Part shown: piece by piece, positions 37,420 to 47,129 of the stretch | Layout of the letters: every line of letters begins with the position of its first letter | Position numbering within the stretch: the stretch's first letter is position 1 | Assembly: GCA_047495785.1 (NCBI GenBank) | Contig: JBLDXI010000029.1 | Coordinates: 2,232,001-2,296,000, forward strand | Reading direction: 5' to 3' | DNA: 64,000 bases | Source: Lepidodermella squamata | Lineage: Eukaryota > Gastrotricha | Notes under the pieces: generated by a model | What the model was told of the DNA's origin: nothing | The model's input: the letters and a program-made list of their open reading frames with translations, nothing else | The model's database searches: none | Position numbers and translations under genes: made by a program

Positions 37420-40400
37420 TTAATTGATCGAGCTTACATTGTCAGCTAGCCGATCGCGTCTCTCGTGGCATCGAGCATCCAACTCGCTGGTAATCGAAAT
37501 GACATTCTGCCGCTGGCGTTCACGTTGCGACAAAATTTTCATCAACGCCTCGCCCTCTTCCAGGCGTCCTTTAATTTCACCCTCGTCCTCTGCCGCCTCC
37601 GGCACCTGGCTGCGCTGGCTCGACTGGCTGCACTTGTCTGGGCTCGAGGCGTGATTTCGCTGGCGGGCTCGTTGTTGCTGCTCCTGTTGCGTGACGGTCG
37701 CTGATAACTGCTTCAATTCGTCCAATTTCAACTTGTACTCGGATTGTAACGTCGAAACCATTTCCTCGATTTCATTCAGCTGAGAATAGAGCTCTCTGAA
37801 TAAAAATGAAAAATAATTTGAAATTTTCTATTCTATCAGAAATTTAACAAGAAATTTAACAAGAAATTTAACAAGAAATTTAACAAATGGCGAGGGTTCC
37901 ATGACTGAAGAGCATAGATATACAGGGCCAGGCTGAAGTTATTCTACAGACGCAACTCCTAAAACCATTATTGTCATCATTAGCAGATATATGACCAATT
38001 AATTTCTTGATCATTTTCATGACAAACTTTCGCGTATGATTTTCATGAAACTTGAAAGTTGCGAAGATTTGGTTCATTTTTGGTCACATTTCCATAAAAA
38101 AAAATAAAAAATGTCCAAAATCGCGTTGTCTAAAGCTCGTCGCTTTGCTCGCGTCCCACTTTATTCGAATGAAAACCGGCGGAAAATGCGGTGAAGAGCC
38201 CGGTTCATGGAAGTTGAAGAAATTCAACGAAAAACGGATGTTAATTTGCTGACATTTTATAGCTTGGACGCAAAATTTAAGCATCTTTTCCAACACTGAA
38301 AAACGAAAAAATGGAAACATTTTCTAGGGATCGCCGTCTGGAAAACCCAGTCTTGATTTTGGGGTCGCCAAGGGCTAGGTGTTTAGAGCCCTGGTTTAAT
38401 TGCACCGCCATTTGCTTAACAGCTTTCAGAAAAAATCCGAAAAAAGACATGTGCTCATCTTTTCTTTGATTTATCATCATATTATAGACCCATAGAGAAA
38501 AAAATGACCAGAGTAAGCACTCAAGCTAAAAAATTGATCTCCGATATTATAGAAGTGCGTTCTCAAAACGGATATCTCCGTTTTCTACCAAATTTTGCAT
38601 GCCTATAGAACGCGAGCTGCTCTTTCACGTGGTATAAGATTTGAGGTGGGCAATCGCTGCTCAGTCATGATCTCATCAAAATAAGTAAAACCATAGTGAA
38701 TACGAGGTTTTTGTATCGTAACAATGATTGGGTTGCCCACCTCAAATCGTATACCACGTGAAAGAGCAGCTCGCGTTCTATAGGCATGCAAAATTTGGTA
38801 GAAAACGGAGATATCCGTTTTGAGAAAGTCAACTTTGAATTAAAATGAAGATTTAGAAATTTTAGCTTGAGTGCTTACTCTGGTCATTTTTTTCTCTATG
38901 TATAGACCTTATTCATATGTTGTTAAATCGTAGGCTCTCAACTCATAGAACCATGGCGAGACTAGCAAAATTCCAACTCTGATTATGGCATAGAAATCAG
39001 ATTAACCGGAGGGAAAACTCAAGTCGGCTCTTCAGAAAAGTCTGCGACGTTTTTTTCAAGACAGAAACTGAAAACCTGGAAACTTTCGGGAAACTTACTC
39101 GAGATTTCGAGAGACGGTTAGATTTCGTTCGAATATCGAGTGACTCGCGATGACCTCCTCAGCCAAAAGTTGATAGACCTGGGTTAGCTCCATCAATTCA
39201 GCGTGACATTTCTTGACAGTTTCCAACTCAGTTTTGCTACAAATTCAATTTAAATTTCAAGGTTTTTCTTAATTTCGTCGAAACTGGCATGCCAACTCAC
39301 TATTCATTGAGCCTCTGTCGAAGAATGGTCGGTTCGTTGATGAAGGCAGTGACATCGGGGATGTAATAGTCGCGAAGTCGGTCGATTTCAGACTGTAGGC
39401 AGCCGGTTCGGCGCTGCAAATCTTCGATTTTGATCTCAATCGTGTGAACCGCGTCGTTTTTCTCGTCGCAACGCGAATTCAAATCTTCAAGCAATTCGTC
39501 CTCGGATTGAAGAACGCTAGCAACTCGATCAGCTTCACATCGCAACTTATTTGAAAAATAAAACAAATTGAATTATAATTTAAAACTCGAAATTAAATGA
39601 GCCTATCGAGGTGTGGGAAAATACATTCCTGAAATGTAAAAAAAATCGGAAAAGAGCTAAATTGCTCATGCGAAAAAACAAAAATTTTCAAGATTTTAAT
39701 TCACATTCTCAGGAAAAATGAAAAACTGCAACTTTTTAATCTCGGGTTTCAAATTCTCACTTCAAGTCGAATTCATCGACAACGTATCACGGGCGACCCG
39801 AAACACAAAACAGTGACTCGGCGACCTGGCCATCCTCCGCCGCCAACGCGAATCATCTTACGGAGGTGCTCCAAAAAGAACCATGGTAATCAAGGAAAAC
39901 ACGGCGGAAACTTCTCGCATGGACAACTCCGAGACAGCTCCGATTTTACGAAAACGATCACTGTTTACGACGCCGTAAATTGGATAAATGCGTCGTGGAA
40001 TTTGATCAGGTATGAAACATTCGTCAAGTGTTTTGCGAAAAGCGGCATGTTACCCGCTGGTCAGCTGCAATACGACGCTAATGACGAAATCCCGCTCTCA
40101 AGCCTTGTAGTTGGCCTCGATAAATTACCGACCGCGATTTATCAGTTCATTATCGAAGGTCAAAACGTCGAGAAGAAGAAGCCGCTCAAAGCGCCGCTTT
40201 CGACGTGCCTGAAGACTCTTCATGGATTATATGGGATTTTATCGATGCCGCAGTCGCTGCGAATTGCGCAACTGGCGAAGATGCTCTTGACGACTTCAAA
40301 GTCGAGTTCGATCGTTATGCGAAGGAGAAACCGAGCGATAGGAAGCAAGATCCCACGCGGTGGTGGAAATACAACGAGACCAGGTTCCATTTGCTCAGCA

Positions 40401-41332
40401 AAGTGGCCCGCAAATATCTGGGGGCCCCGAACGGATCCGTACCGAGCGAGAAGCTTTTCTCGGTGTCTGGTAACGTTATTACCGAGAAGAGAAGTCGCCT
40501 CGATCCTGAACAGGCTGAGAGGCTTATATTTCTCCATGATAACCTTCGAATTCTTAAAAAGATGACTTGAGTAATGATGAGTGATATGTGATATCGAGAC
40601 GAGAGACGTGAATTGATAATAAAAAGGTGACATTTTGCGATCAACAGCTCTGAAAAAATGTCGAATTTTCTCACTATTTGGTCCGAAACCCAAATAATTT
40701 GGGGTACCCAAATAATTTGGGGTACCCAAATATAGGTCTCAAAAGTCGAAAATACCCCAAATTCCCAAATACCCAAATATTTGTTATTTGTTATTTGCCC
40801 ACCTCTGCTGAAGAGACACCAGACGGCGTTCCTGTTTTTGAGCCGCCTACGGTCGACAGCGCTTTTCACTCATTCCGGAATTCAACTAGGCGATACTCCC
40901 GTTAATATCGAAAATCAAATTCACCAAAAGCGCGCAGCTTGCCTTAGGCAGCCTAGCATCACCAACTTTTTTAAACTTAGCACTTTATAATTATTCATTA
41001 AAATATATATTTTCAAACTATGAAACCTTTTGATAATGAAATAAACGCTTTGCAGTAGGCCAGGGACTATTTCCTAATATGAGTGTATTTTTTAAGGGCC
41101 GAGTTGGTGTGTAATTTAGGTACTATATTGGTGTGTAACTTAGAGCCATTTTAGGGATGAGTAAATGCAAAAATCGAAAATTTGCCCGCTTTAGTTCGTA
41201 AAATTTACAAACTTGCACACCTTAAAAAACGCTGATTTCCTATGCTTTTATGATTGATTTCCATCTTCCATCATTCCATCAAGACTTCATCTTTCATCGG
41301 TATAGACAATCGTTGATTCGATTATCGCGAAG

Positions 41333-41372
<40 letters not shown>

Positions 41373-41998
41373 CTTACTTTGTATATTTTCTCAGCATTTC
41401 GTTCGACTTCTTTACGTTTCCGGTCGATCTGGGCCTCCAATTCTTCAATTCGCAAATCAAACTGGCGAGCATGTTCTTCGGATTTCTTCGCATCCTGAAG
41501 GATATCAGAGAACGATTCAATGGTTGGATCACCCGGAATCGCCGCAATGAACAGGTCCAAATTGATAAAAGCTGATAACAGGCTTATCACACGCTCTTTG
41601 GCTAGAATTATAAAACTTTTTAATTTCAAACAATCCTAAAATTTCAACTAAAACCTACTCGGCCTGATAATGTCCAACGTTTCAAGGGGTGGTCTGAAAA
41701 AGGCGGCTTGGCCGATTTCTGACCAATAAGCAAGCAGCAATTTCTGGAAACAGCGCGTTCTATTCGCCGGCGGAGCAGCTTGACACCGATGGATAAAGTC
41801 CTTTTCGTCGAAATTAATCCACGGCACCTTCTTAAGGAGGACGTACAGCAATTCCTGCCACCAACGCGCCTCTGGATTTCGCAGGTCGTTTTGCGTAACT
41901 TCAACTTCTTGCTGGTATTTTTTCAGCAAATCCGCAAGTTCCTTCTCACTTTTGCGCGGATAAGTGACGTGTTTTTCGCGAACAAAAGACGTCGCCAT
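37420..41998 (-). CDS. NUF2-like kinetochore coiled-coil protein
   Basis: Five exons, 41998-41659, 41601-41378, 39545-39301, 39236-39099 and 37795-37420, join in phase to 1323 nt, 440 residues; human NUF2 is of similar length. The first 140 residues resemble the NUF2 calponin-homology region: a YPRKSEKELADLL start, a DLRNPEARWWQELLYVLL helix and the diagnostic ETLDIIRPTKERVISLLSAF ending INLDLF. The rest is coiled coil (RQFDLRIEELEAQIDRKRKE; TIEIKIEDLQRRTG). NUF2 pairs with NDC80 to attach microtubules to kinetochores. The call rests on fold pattern and length, so another CH/coiled-coil protein such as an IFT subunit is possible. AATAAA follows the stop. It starts 105 bp after the ABHD4-like gene; introns 2 and 4 are loaded with transposon sequence. 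Confidence 0.65.
37842..37887. repeat. Tandem repeat of a 12-bp unit
   Basis: About four head-to-tail copies of AGAAATTTAACA lie in intron 4 of the NUF2-like gene. It is a simple minisatellite with no other feature. Confidence 0.75.
38491..38900. mobile_element. hAT-type foldback MITE with 8-bp target duplication
   Basis: The element starts CATAGAGAAAAAAATGACCA and ends with its inverse. It is flanked by the perfect 8-bp direct repeat TATAGACC at 38483-38490 and 38901-38908. The arms stay complementary for about 165 bp: AAAACGGATATCTCCGTTTT, TTTGCATGCCTATAGAACGC and ACGTGGTATA blocks mirror each other around a central loop. The 8-bp duplication points to hAT. It sits in NUF2 intron 4 and could form a long hairpin in the pre-mRNA. 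Confidence 0.88.
39813..40570 (+). pseudogene. Chimeric transposase remnant: Tigger-like tail followed by hAT dimerisation domain
   Basis: The sequence lies in NUF2 intron 2, antisense to that gene. The first frame carries TITVYDAVNWINASWNLI with ETFVKCFAKSGM, the C-terminal signature of jerky/Tigger (DDE_1) transposases. From about 40205 a second frame carries WWKYNETRFHLLSKVARKYL, GSVPSEKLFSVSGNVITEKR and LDPEQAERLIFLHDN, a textbook hAT C-terminal dimerisation domain. The catalytic cores of both are missing. Either two unrelated elements were nested and trimmed, or this is a genuine fusion that has since shifted frame. Confidence 0.7.
40680..40785. repeat. CCCAAATAATTTGGGGTA repeats
   Basis: Two direct copies of CCCAAATAATTTGGGGTA are followed by shorter CCAAAT and ATTTGTT reiterations. 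They lie directly downstream of the hAT-like frame and may belong to its 3' end. Confidence 0.5.
41333..41370. repeat. (ATT)n microsatellite
   Basis: About a dozen ATT units lie just inside the 5' end of NUF2 intron 2, seven bases from the splice donor. Length variation could influence splicing. Confidence 0.85.
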
Positions 41999-42103
41999 TG
42001 CTTGATAAATAAAACACTATAAACAGTCAACAATTTTTATTCAACTAAATCAAATCGTTCAGCAGTCCTTAAAAAATCGCGTATAATAAAATAATTTTTT
42101 CGG

Positions 42104-43105
42104 CTATTTTTTGTCGTGTTCAATCAAAATCTCGTTAACAAGGTCGTTGAATAGCTGCGCCTGATCGGCGTAGACGTGATGACCGGCCTGGGGTAGAACA
42201 TGCGTTTTCACTTGCGATTTCGGACAGGCTTCGGCGATCTTGTCGCCTGATTTCGAGTCCATCCAGCTGCGAGAGCCGTAGATGAGCGAAATCGGGACAG
42301 CCGGGTCCAATTTGCCGATTCGGCTGATAATCGGATTTCGAGGCCATGCCGCGTCAGATAGAGTGCGAAACGCCGTTTCGCCGCTGGCAGGGTGGCGGAT
42401 ATTACATTGATGAATGTAGTCATAAACGACCTCAGCCGCAGCTCGGGGAGACGAAAATCTCCGGCCTAAATCAGGCCTAACCCGCTTGATCAAACCAGCA
42501 CCCCACGGCCCGGCCGCTCTCAATCCAGACAACGGATCAAATTGCCGGATCAAGCTCATTAACGCCTTCACCCACATAGGCCGAGGTTTTGAATCAAAAT
42601 CTGGCGGTTTCGGCACCACGCCCCATGGTTCAACCAGTAGGAGATGTTTCACGTTTTGAGGGTAGCGAAGGGCATATGAGGCCGCTAGGTAACCACCCAA
42701 ACTATGCCCGAGCAAGTAGAAAGATTCAACCCCTAGCTTCAACCGCCATTCTTCAATCGAATCAACCCATTCAATTTCAGCAACACTCGGGTTAGGGCTA
42801 AAAACTGGCCGGCTACTTTTGCCAAAGCCTAGAATATCCATTGCGAAAAGAGGCCGATTTTTGGATAATGAATCAAGGTTCAAAACCCACAACGCTACAC
42901 CACCACCTAAACCATGGACCATCAAAAGTGGGGTAGATTTCGCGGCTTCGTTCATTCTGAGGGTCCAAATTTCGCGATCAGGTCTCACATTAACGTAGCC
43001 GGTCGAATAGCTGCCATTCAGACATGCAAGCAGTTGCTTTTCTGCCAGGTTCAACATCTCCATCGAGCTTTGATTCCATTTAAAATTTGTTGATGGAACC
43101 TTCAT
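42104..43105 (-). CDS. ABHD4/ABHD5-family alpha/beta hydrolase, catalytically competent form
   Basis: A single-exon gene of 333 residues. The oxyanion region LLMVHGLGGGVALW, the nucleophile elbow GHSLGGYLA and the family signature HHVYADQ (HxxxxD) are all present, as are LLVEPWG, AGPWGAGLIKRVRPD and SGETAFRTL, typical of the ABHD4/5 subfamily. The nucleophile is Ser, as in ABHD4 (an N-acyl phospholipid lipase). ABHD5/CGI-58 has Asn there and acts as a lipase co-activator. The N-terminus MKVPSTNFKWNQSSMEMLN starts after a good acceptor-like TTCTAG 19 nt upstream. It lies 121 bp after the ELMOD gene and 105 bp before the NUF2-like gene, all on one strand. Confidence 0.9.
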   Translation of the reverse strand: MKVPSTNFKWNQSSMEMLNLAEKQLLACLNGSYSTGYVNVRPDREIWTLRMNEAAKSTPLLMVHGLGGGVALWVLNLDSLSKNRPLFAMDILGFGKSSRPVFSPNPSVAEIEWVDSIEEWRLKLGVESFYLLGHSLGGYLAASYALRYPQNVKHLLLVEPWGVVPKPPDFDSKPRPMWVKALMSLIRQFDPLSGLRAAGPWGAGLIKRVRPDLGRRFSSPRAAAEVVYDYIHQCNIRHPASGETAFRTLSDAAWPRNPIISRIGKLDPAVPISLIYGSRSWMDSKSGDKIAEACPKSQVKTHVLPQAGHHVYADQAQLFNDLVNEILIEHDKK

Positions 43106-43226
43106 ATTTTTGGAAATAATTAATCTAGAACGAGTAAGATAGAAAATGAAATACCCTAGGTAATCGTGGTCGCCACTTCAACCATTTACTTGCTCTTGAA
43201 AGAAAGTTTTATTATTAGAGAGACTT
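43106..43226 (-). promoter_or_regulatory. Operon-like spacer: AATAAA then TTCTAG acceptor
   Basis: In the 121 bp between the ELMOD stop and the ABHD4-like ATG, the minus strand reads AATAAA (complement of 43208-43213) and then a pyrimidine-rich TTTTCTATCTTACTCG ending in TTCTAG (complement of 43125-43130). This is the arrangement of a polyadenylation site followed by a trans-splice acceptor in polycistronic transcripts. Function is inferred. Confidence 0.5.
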
Positions 43227-44123
43227 TTATATTTCAGATCCGAACTTCATAACATACTTAGGATCGTGGCTCAGACGATCAACCATGTTTAGCTCGAATT
43301 CCTTGAGGAGAACATTGAATTTCATGATGTTCTCTGGCTCGGCTTTGATGTAATAGGTAGCGAAGTTATCAAAAATAAAGCAATATAGATTATGGAAGTC
43401 ATTCAGCGTGATTTCCTCGCTCTCTAGGTTGTACAGGTGAGTTTTCAGCGAATTGTTATCAAGACATCGCACAGCAAGGGCTGTGAGATTGATGCCAGCA
43501 ATCGCATACGGAAACCCATACTTCGGATGACAAGCTTGCGAATAAATACGTTTTGCGACGGCTTCATGCTTTTCAGTGATAAAAACCAACTGCCGAAGAC
43601 CGAGTATACCCATACCTCGAAAATCTGTGCACGGGTCGGTCCCTTGAAAACCGATTTCCTTCCATTGATTACCCGTCCTCACAAAATCATCACTGGGGAA
43701 TGCAAATGACCATAAAACTTTCAAGAGATCCAAATGCTTCTCTTCTTCGAAGGTTATGCTCTTCTCGGATTCAACCAAGTCACGGAGGTTGTTGTAAGAT
43801 ATTATTTTCTTCAGTAATGGTGTGATCTTCTCTGCTGAAAACGTCTCTGGTAATTTCTTGATTTCAGCGATTGTCTTGATATGCTCCTCATAGGAAGTAG
43901 ACACAGAATTGGCGATACCGTTGAGAGAGGGAAAACGAGACTTCTTGAGAGCATTTTCGAGTGCAATCACCCGTTGAGACTGAGACGAATCATTCAACTC
44001 GGCGGCTCTCTGTATTTCGCTTTTGCCAGTGATATTATGAAATAACCATTTCAAAGCTTTTGATACCCAAGCTGGCAGCCAAGCGCTAATAAAATGTAAA
44101 GCTTGAAGCAATATAACAATCAT
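43227..44123 (-). CDS. ELMO-domain protein (ELMOD1/2-like Arf/Arl GTPase-activating protein)
   Basis: A single-exon gene of 298 residues. A hydrophobic N-terminal segment (MIVILLQALHFISAWLPAWV) may be a membrane helix. The ELMO domain covers roughly residues 110-295 and contains the signature WKEIGFQGTDPCTDFRGMGI, including the arginine that ELMOD proteins use to stimulate GTP hydrolysis on ARL2/ARF. Downstream are FPYAIAGINLTALAVRCL and the family's C-terminal helices. Length equals that of ELMOD2. An acceptor-like TTCTAG lies 14 nt upstream of the ATG. It is the first gene of the compact ELMOD-ABHD4-NUF2 set. Confidence 0.9.
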   Translation of the reverse strand: MIVILLQALHFISAWLPAWVSKALKWLFHNITGKSEIQRAAELNDSSQSQRVIALENALKKSRFPSLNGIANSVSTSYEEHIKTIAEIKKLPETFSAEKITPLLKKIISYNNLRDLVESEKSITFEEEKHLDLLKVLWSFAFPSDDFVRTGNQWKEIGFQGTDPCTDFRGMGILGLRQLVFITEKHEAVAKRIYSQACHPKYGFPYAIAGINLTALAVRCLDNNSLKTHLYNLESEEITLNDFHNLYCFIFDNFATYYIKAEPENIMKFNVLLKEFELNMVDRLSHDPKYVMKFGSEI

Positions 44124-45125
44124 TTCTCCAAGTCAACCTAGAAGTAAGAGATGATCATTTATCAAACAAGCATTAAAATATTCATTCCAACCTAATGAGC
44201 AAGTCTGTCAGTTCCTGAATCCAGATGTCACCGATGAGGAAAGCTTGGACCATACTTACCTACTTAATACTAAAAACCAAATTGCCGCGACAGAAATGAC
44301 TACCAAACTCTAAACCAGCTAAGTTAGGAATACTAGGCTACGAATTTGTCTAGCGCACAATTGCGATAACGGGTAGCACTATGCATCTAACACATTGAAG
44401 TTTAGCATATATATATATATATATATATATACAAATACGTGAGCGAGATAGATGTGGAAACAGCTGCTAGTTGCTACCGTCGCATCAGCATCAATAATGA
44501 GCTGAATGGTGATTAACCTTGGCTAGTCATGAATCATACATCATAAAGGATATAAGATAGAAATTCAGTTTAGAACTAAAAGAGAGAACATTCAACGTTC
44601 ATTTCGGAACGTGCAGCTTAAACTAGGGTGAAAAAAACGAATCGGTAAAAACAAAAGATGGACGTGGCATCTGGGTCAGTGAGAAAGGTAGGTCAATAAA
44701 GAGAAAAAACTGGTCAGAAGGGTTTACAGGTTCAAAACGATTTTTGGCGGGCATTTGGTCAAGGTTACTGATTGGTTAAATATAAATATATTTTTCGTAG
44801 TAACCTACAAAATTAACAATAAATCAATAATTTAGAATGTAAATATAAGATTTTGTTTTGCAGCATCTAAGTAAAGCAGATTTGACTCGGATCATCGCTC
44901 GCGTGTTTGTTGTTTTTAATTTTATGGCAGTAAGCAAGAGACATCTATCTGGCATGATGCAGAACTAATAATAAGTGTCGATGCGCCCAAGCAGCATAGC
45001 AGTTTGGCAAGGTCGCAGTAGGAGGATAAAAGTGGACCCTTATGGTCCAAGCTCGAAAAATTTGGAGTCAGGCGTCGGAGTCAGAAATTGCCGAAGGAGT
45101 CAACGCCATGTAATTAACATTATTT
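44124..45125. other. Upstream region of the ELMOD gene
   Basis: Presumed promoter of the three-gene cluster. It holds an (AT)n run at 44407-44431 and otherwise unremarkable AT-rich DNA. A GGAGTCA-containing direct repeat block at about 45064-45105 reappears at about 45815-45840, just beyond the inserted element. Confidence 0.4.
44407..44431. repeat. (AT)n microsatellite
   Basis: An uninterrupted run of about twelve AT units upstream of the ELMOD gene. Confidence 0.85.
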
Positions 45126-45798
45126 CGTCGTCGGTGCGGCCAAAAGTAATATGTCAAAGAGTGATAATTTTGAGATAAATCGTAAAAACAGCTTTATTTT
45201 CGAAATTTTCAGTAAAATATGTCACCGAGTCAAACGAAGGGGTAGTTGATCACGGCGGATCGAATGGCGCCGGCCATTTCTACCGGTGATGCACCTTTTT
45301 TGCACCATTGAGACATTCGTTGGACATATTACTGTTTTGTACTTTTTTGTTATTTTGTTATGGGGTTTTAACATAGGTGGTTCGATTCCTCGTGCACACA
45401 TCCATTTTTTAAGCTATTTTATTTTTAAGCGTGAAGAAAGAGGATTATTTTTCACTTGGCATCAACGTCGCGCTGCTGTGGTTCGATCCCTCATGCGTGC
45501 ATATATTTTTACGGCGATTTTTACACTACCATTTTGCTCGCAATGGAATGATTTTTTGCTGGACACATTACTTTTGGTGCCCTGTTCGAACTCGTGCCAT
45601 GGACATATTACTGTTGATTCTGCCGACAAATTGACCTGGTAAAAAAGTCACGAAAGTGGACATATTACTTTTGATCCCTGGCGAATTTTGAGATGCCGTT
45701 TTCAGAATAATGACCGGCGTTAAATTCTGAGTTCGGAACTGAAAAAATCTCATTTTTGATTTTAGATGGACATATTACTTTTGGCCGCACCGACGACG
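45126..45798. mobile_element. 673-bp TIR element with repeated GGACATATTAC boxes
   Basis: The termini CGTCGTCGGTGCGGCCAAAA + GTAATATGTC are perfectly inverted for 30 bp and flanked by ATTT on both sides (45122-45125 and 45799-45802). Inside, GGACATATTAC-type boxes recur at about 45313, 45560 (one mismatch), 45602, 45657 and 45765. Two GGTTCGATYCC boxes about 100 bp apart (45379 and 45480) resemble RNA polymerase III B boxes, but no A box accompanies them. No transposase frame is present. Non-autonomous, superfamily unknown. Confidence 0.8.
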
Positions 45799-47129
45799 AT
45801 TTCCCGGTATAAAAAGAGTCAAAAATTGCCGAAGGAGTCAGTGTCGAAGATGGACCTTTCGCTGAGTGTGATTTTAGCTGATAGTGATTTTAGCACTCGC
45901 GTGATACGCTCGCTCGCTTGATTATGTACTCTTGGTTTCAGTCGATTTTCCGATTACCAGACCACATTTCATTGAATATAACTAATATAGCGAGCGAAGC
46001 AAGCTTAGCTGGCGGTATTTTTACGATACTAGGACTCAAAATGGTCCAGGCGTTACTCAAATCTCGCTACACACCAGCACCCCATGGATTTACTTGAATC
46101 TTGAAAGAAAATGGCGGCCGATGAAAGAGCAATAACAATAATATTGCGGCCGGAGAGGGGTCGAATTGTACATGCGGCCGATGCCGAGGCTTCCCGGCCG
46201 ACACAAAGCCGGCGATGAACAAAGTTTGCGGAGCACTGAAGTGCAACAACCCGCGGCAATTTTACTCACTTGGTGACGATTGACAGCAATTTTAGAGTAT
46301 AAATTCGATTCTGATTGACTCGTGTTTACTCAAAAGTGCATGATGTGTATTTTTTCATCTCAAGCTTAATCGAATTCTGAAAAGCGGACTATTGGACTGG
46401 CTCTCCCATATCTCCGCATAAAAGCCCTCGTTCATGTCGACTCAAAGCATCAATAGTCAATAGCTACTTTAGCTATATTGCAATTTATAATTGCTACCCG
46501 TGACAGGATGAGAAATAGACACTTTTAGCGCTTTCCATGTTCTTTATTAGAAACAAATATTACCATAGAAAATCGGCGCTTCAGGTAATCATAACAGTAT
46601 ACATATTGCATTTCTATCATCGAAACAAATTTTCGGTAAGTTTGCTGGAAGAAACAAAGCAAATGGAAAATCTGCCATTAAATATTACTTTACATCATTC
46701 TCTCTTTAACATTTTTAGTAGGTCAGTCGAACGAGAAACGGGACAGAAAACGCCGCCATATTAGCCAGAGTAACAAATAATCATCGAAAAACTAGTTCTC
46801 TCAATCACGAGGGGTTTTCAATTAGAAATAAATCAATTGAAAGAATTCAGCAAAATAGATTTAATCATATCATCTTGATTTCACATCATAGGCACCTTCA
46901 CCATTATGCAGCAAGCGATTTCACTAAAATAGCGCTTTAGTATGCAAAATATCATACCAGACGAAATTAAAGCCTTAAGAATGATCATTACATTGAGCAA
47001 CACAGATGAGAAAAAATCTGCGCCGCGAGAGTAAATTTCAACTTTAGTTTCGCTTAGATAACCACCTTTATGGCTTGGATTGGCAGCAATAAGGGAAAAC
47101 AAAAAGATTGTAACAAAGAGACGCAAAAA
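45799..47129. other. Spacer between the TIR element and TOR
   Basis: No gene is supported. A GC-richer block with GCGGCCG words lies at 46110-46260. The frame immediately 3' of TOR (47126-46881) would need a TTG start and is treated as 3' UTR. AT-rich DNA makes up the rest. Confidence 0.4.

Noticed and set aside
45379-45490. tRNA gene candidates (two GGTTCGATYCC B-box words)
   Set aside because: No A box or foldable acceptor stem upstream of either; they sit inside a TIR element.
46881-47126. Signal-peptide-like open frame directly after the TOR stop codon
   Set aside because: It needs a TTG start, lies in the TOR 3' UTR 4 bp after the stop, and has no recognisable domain.
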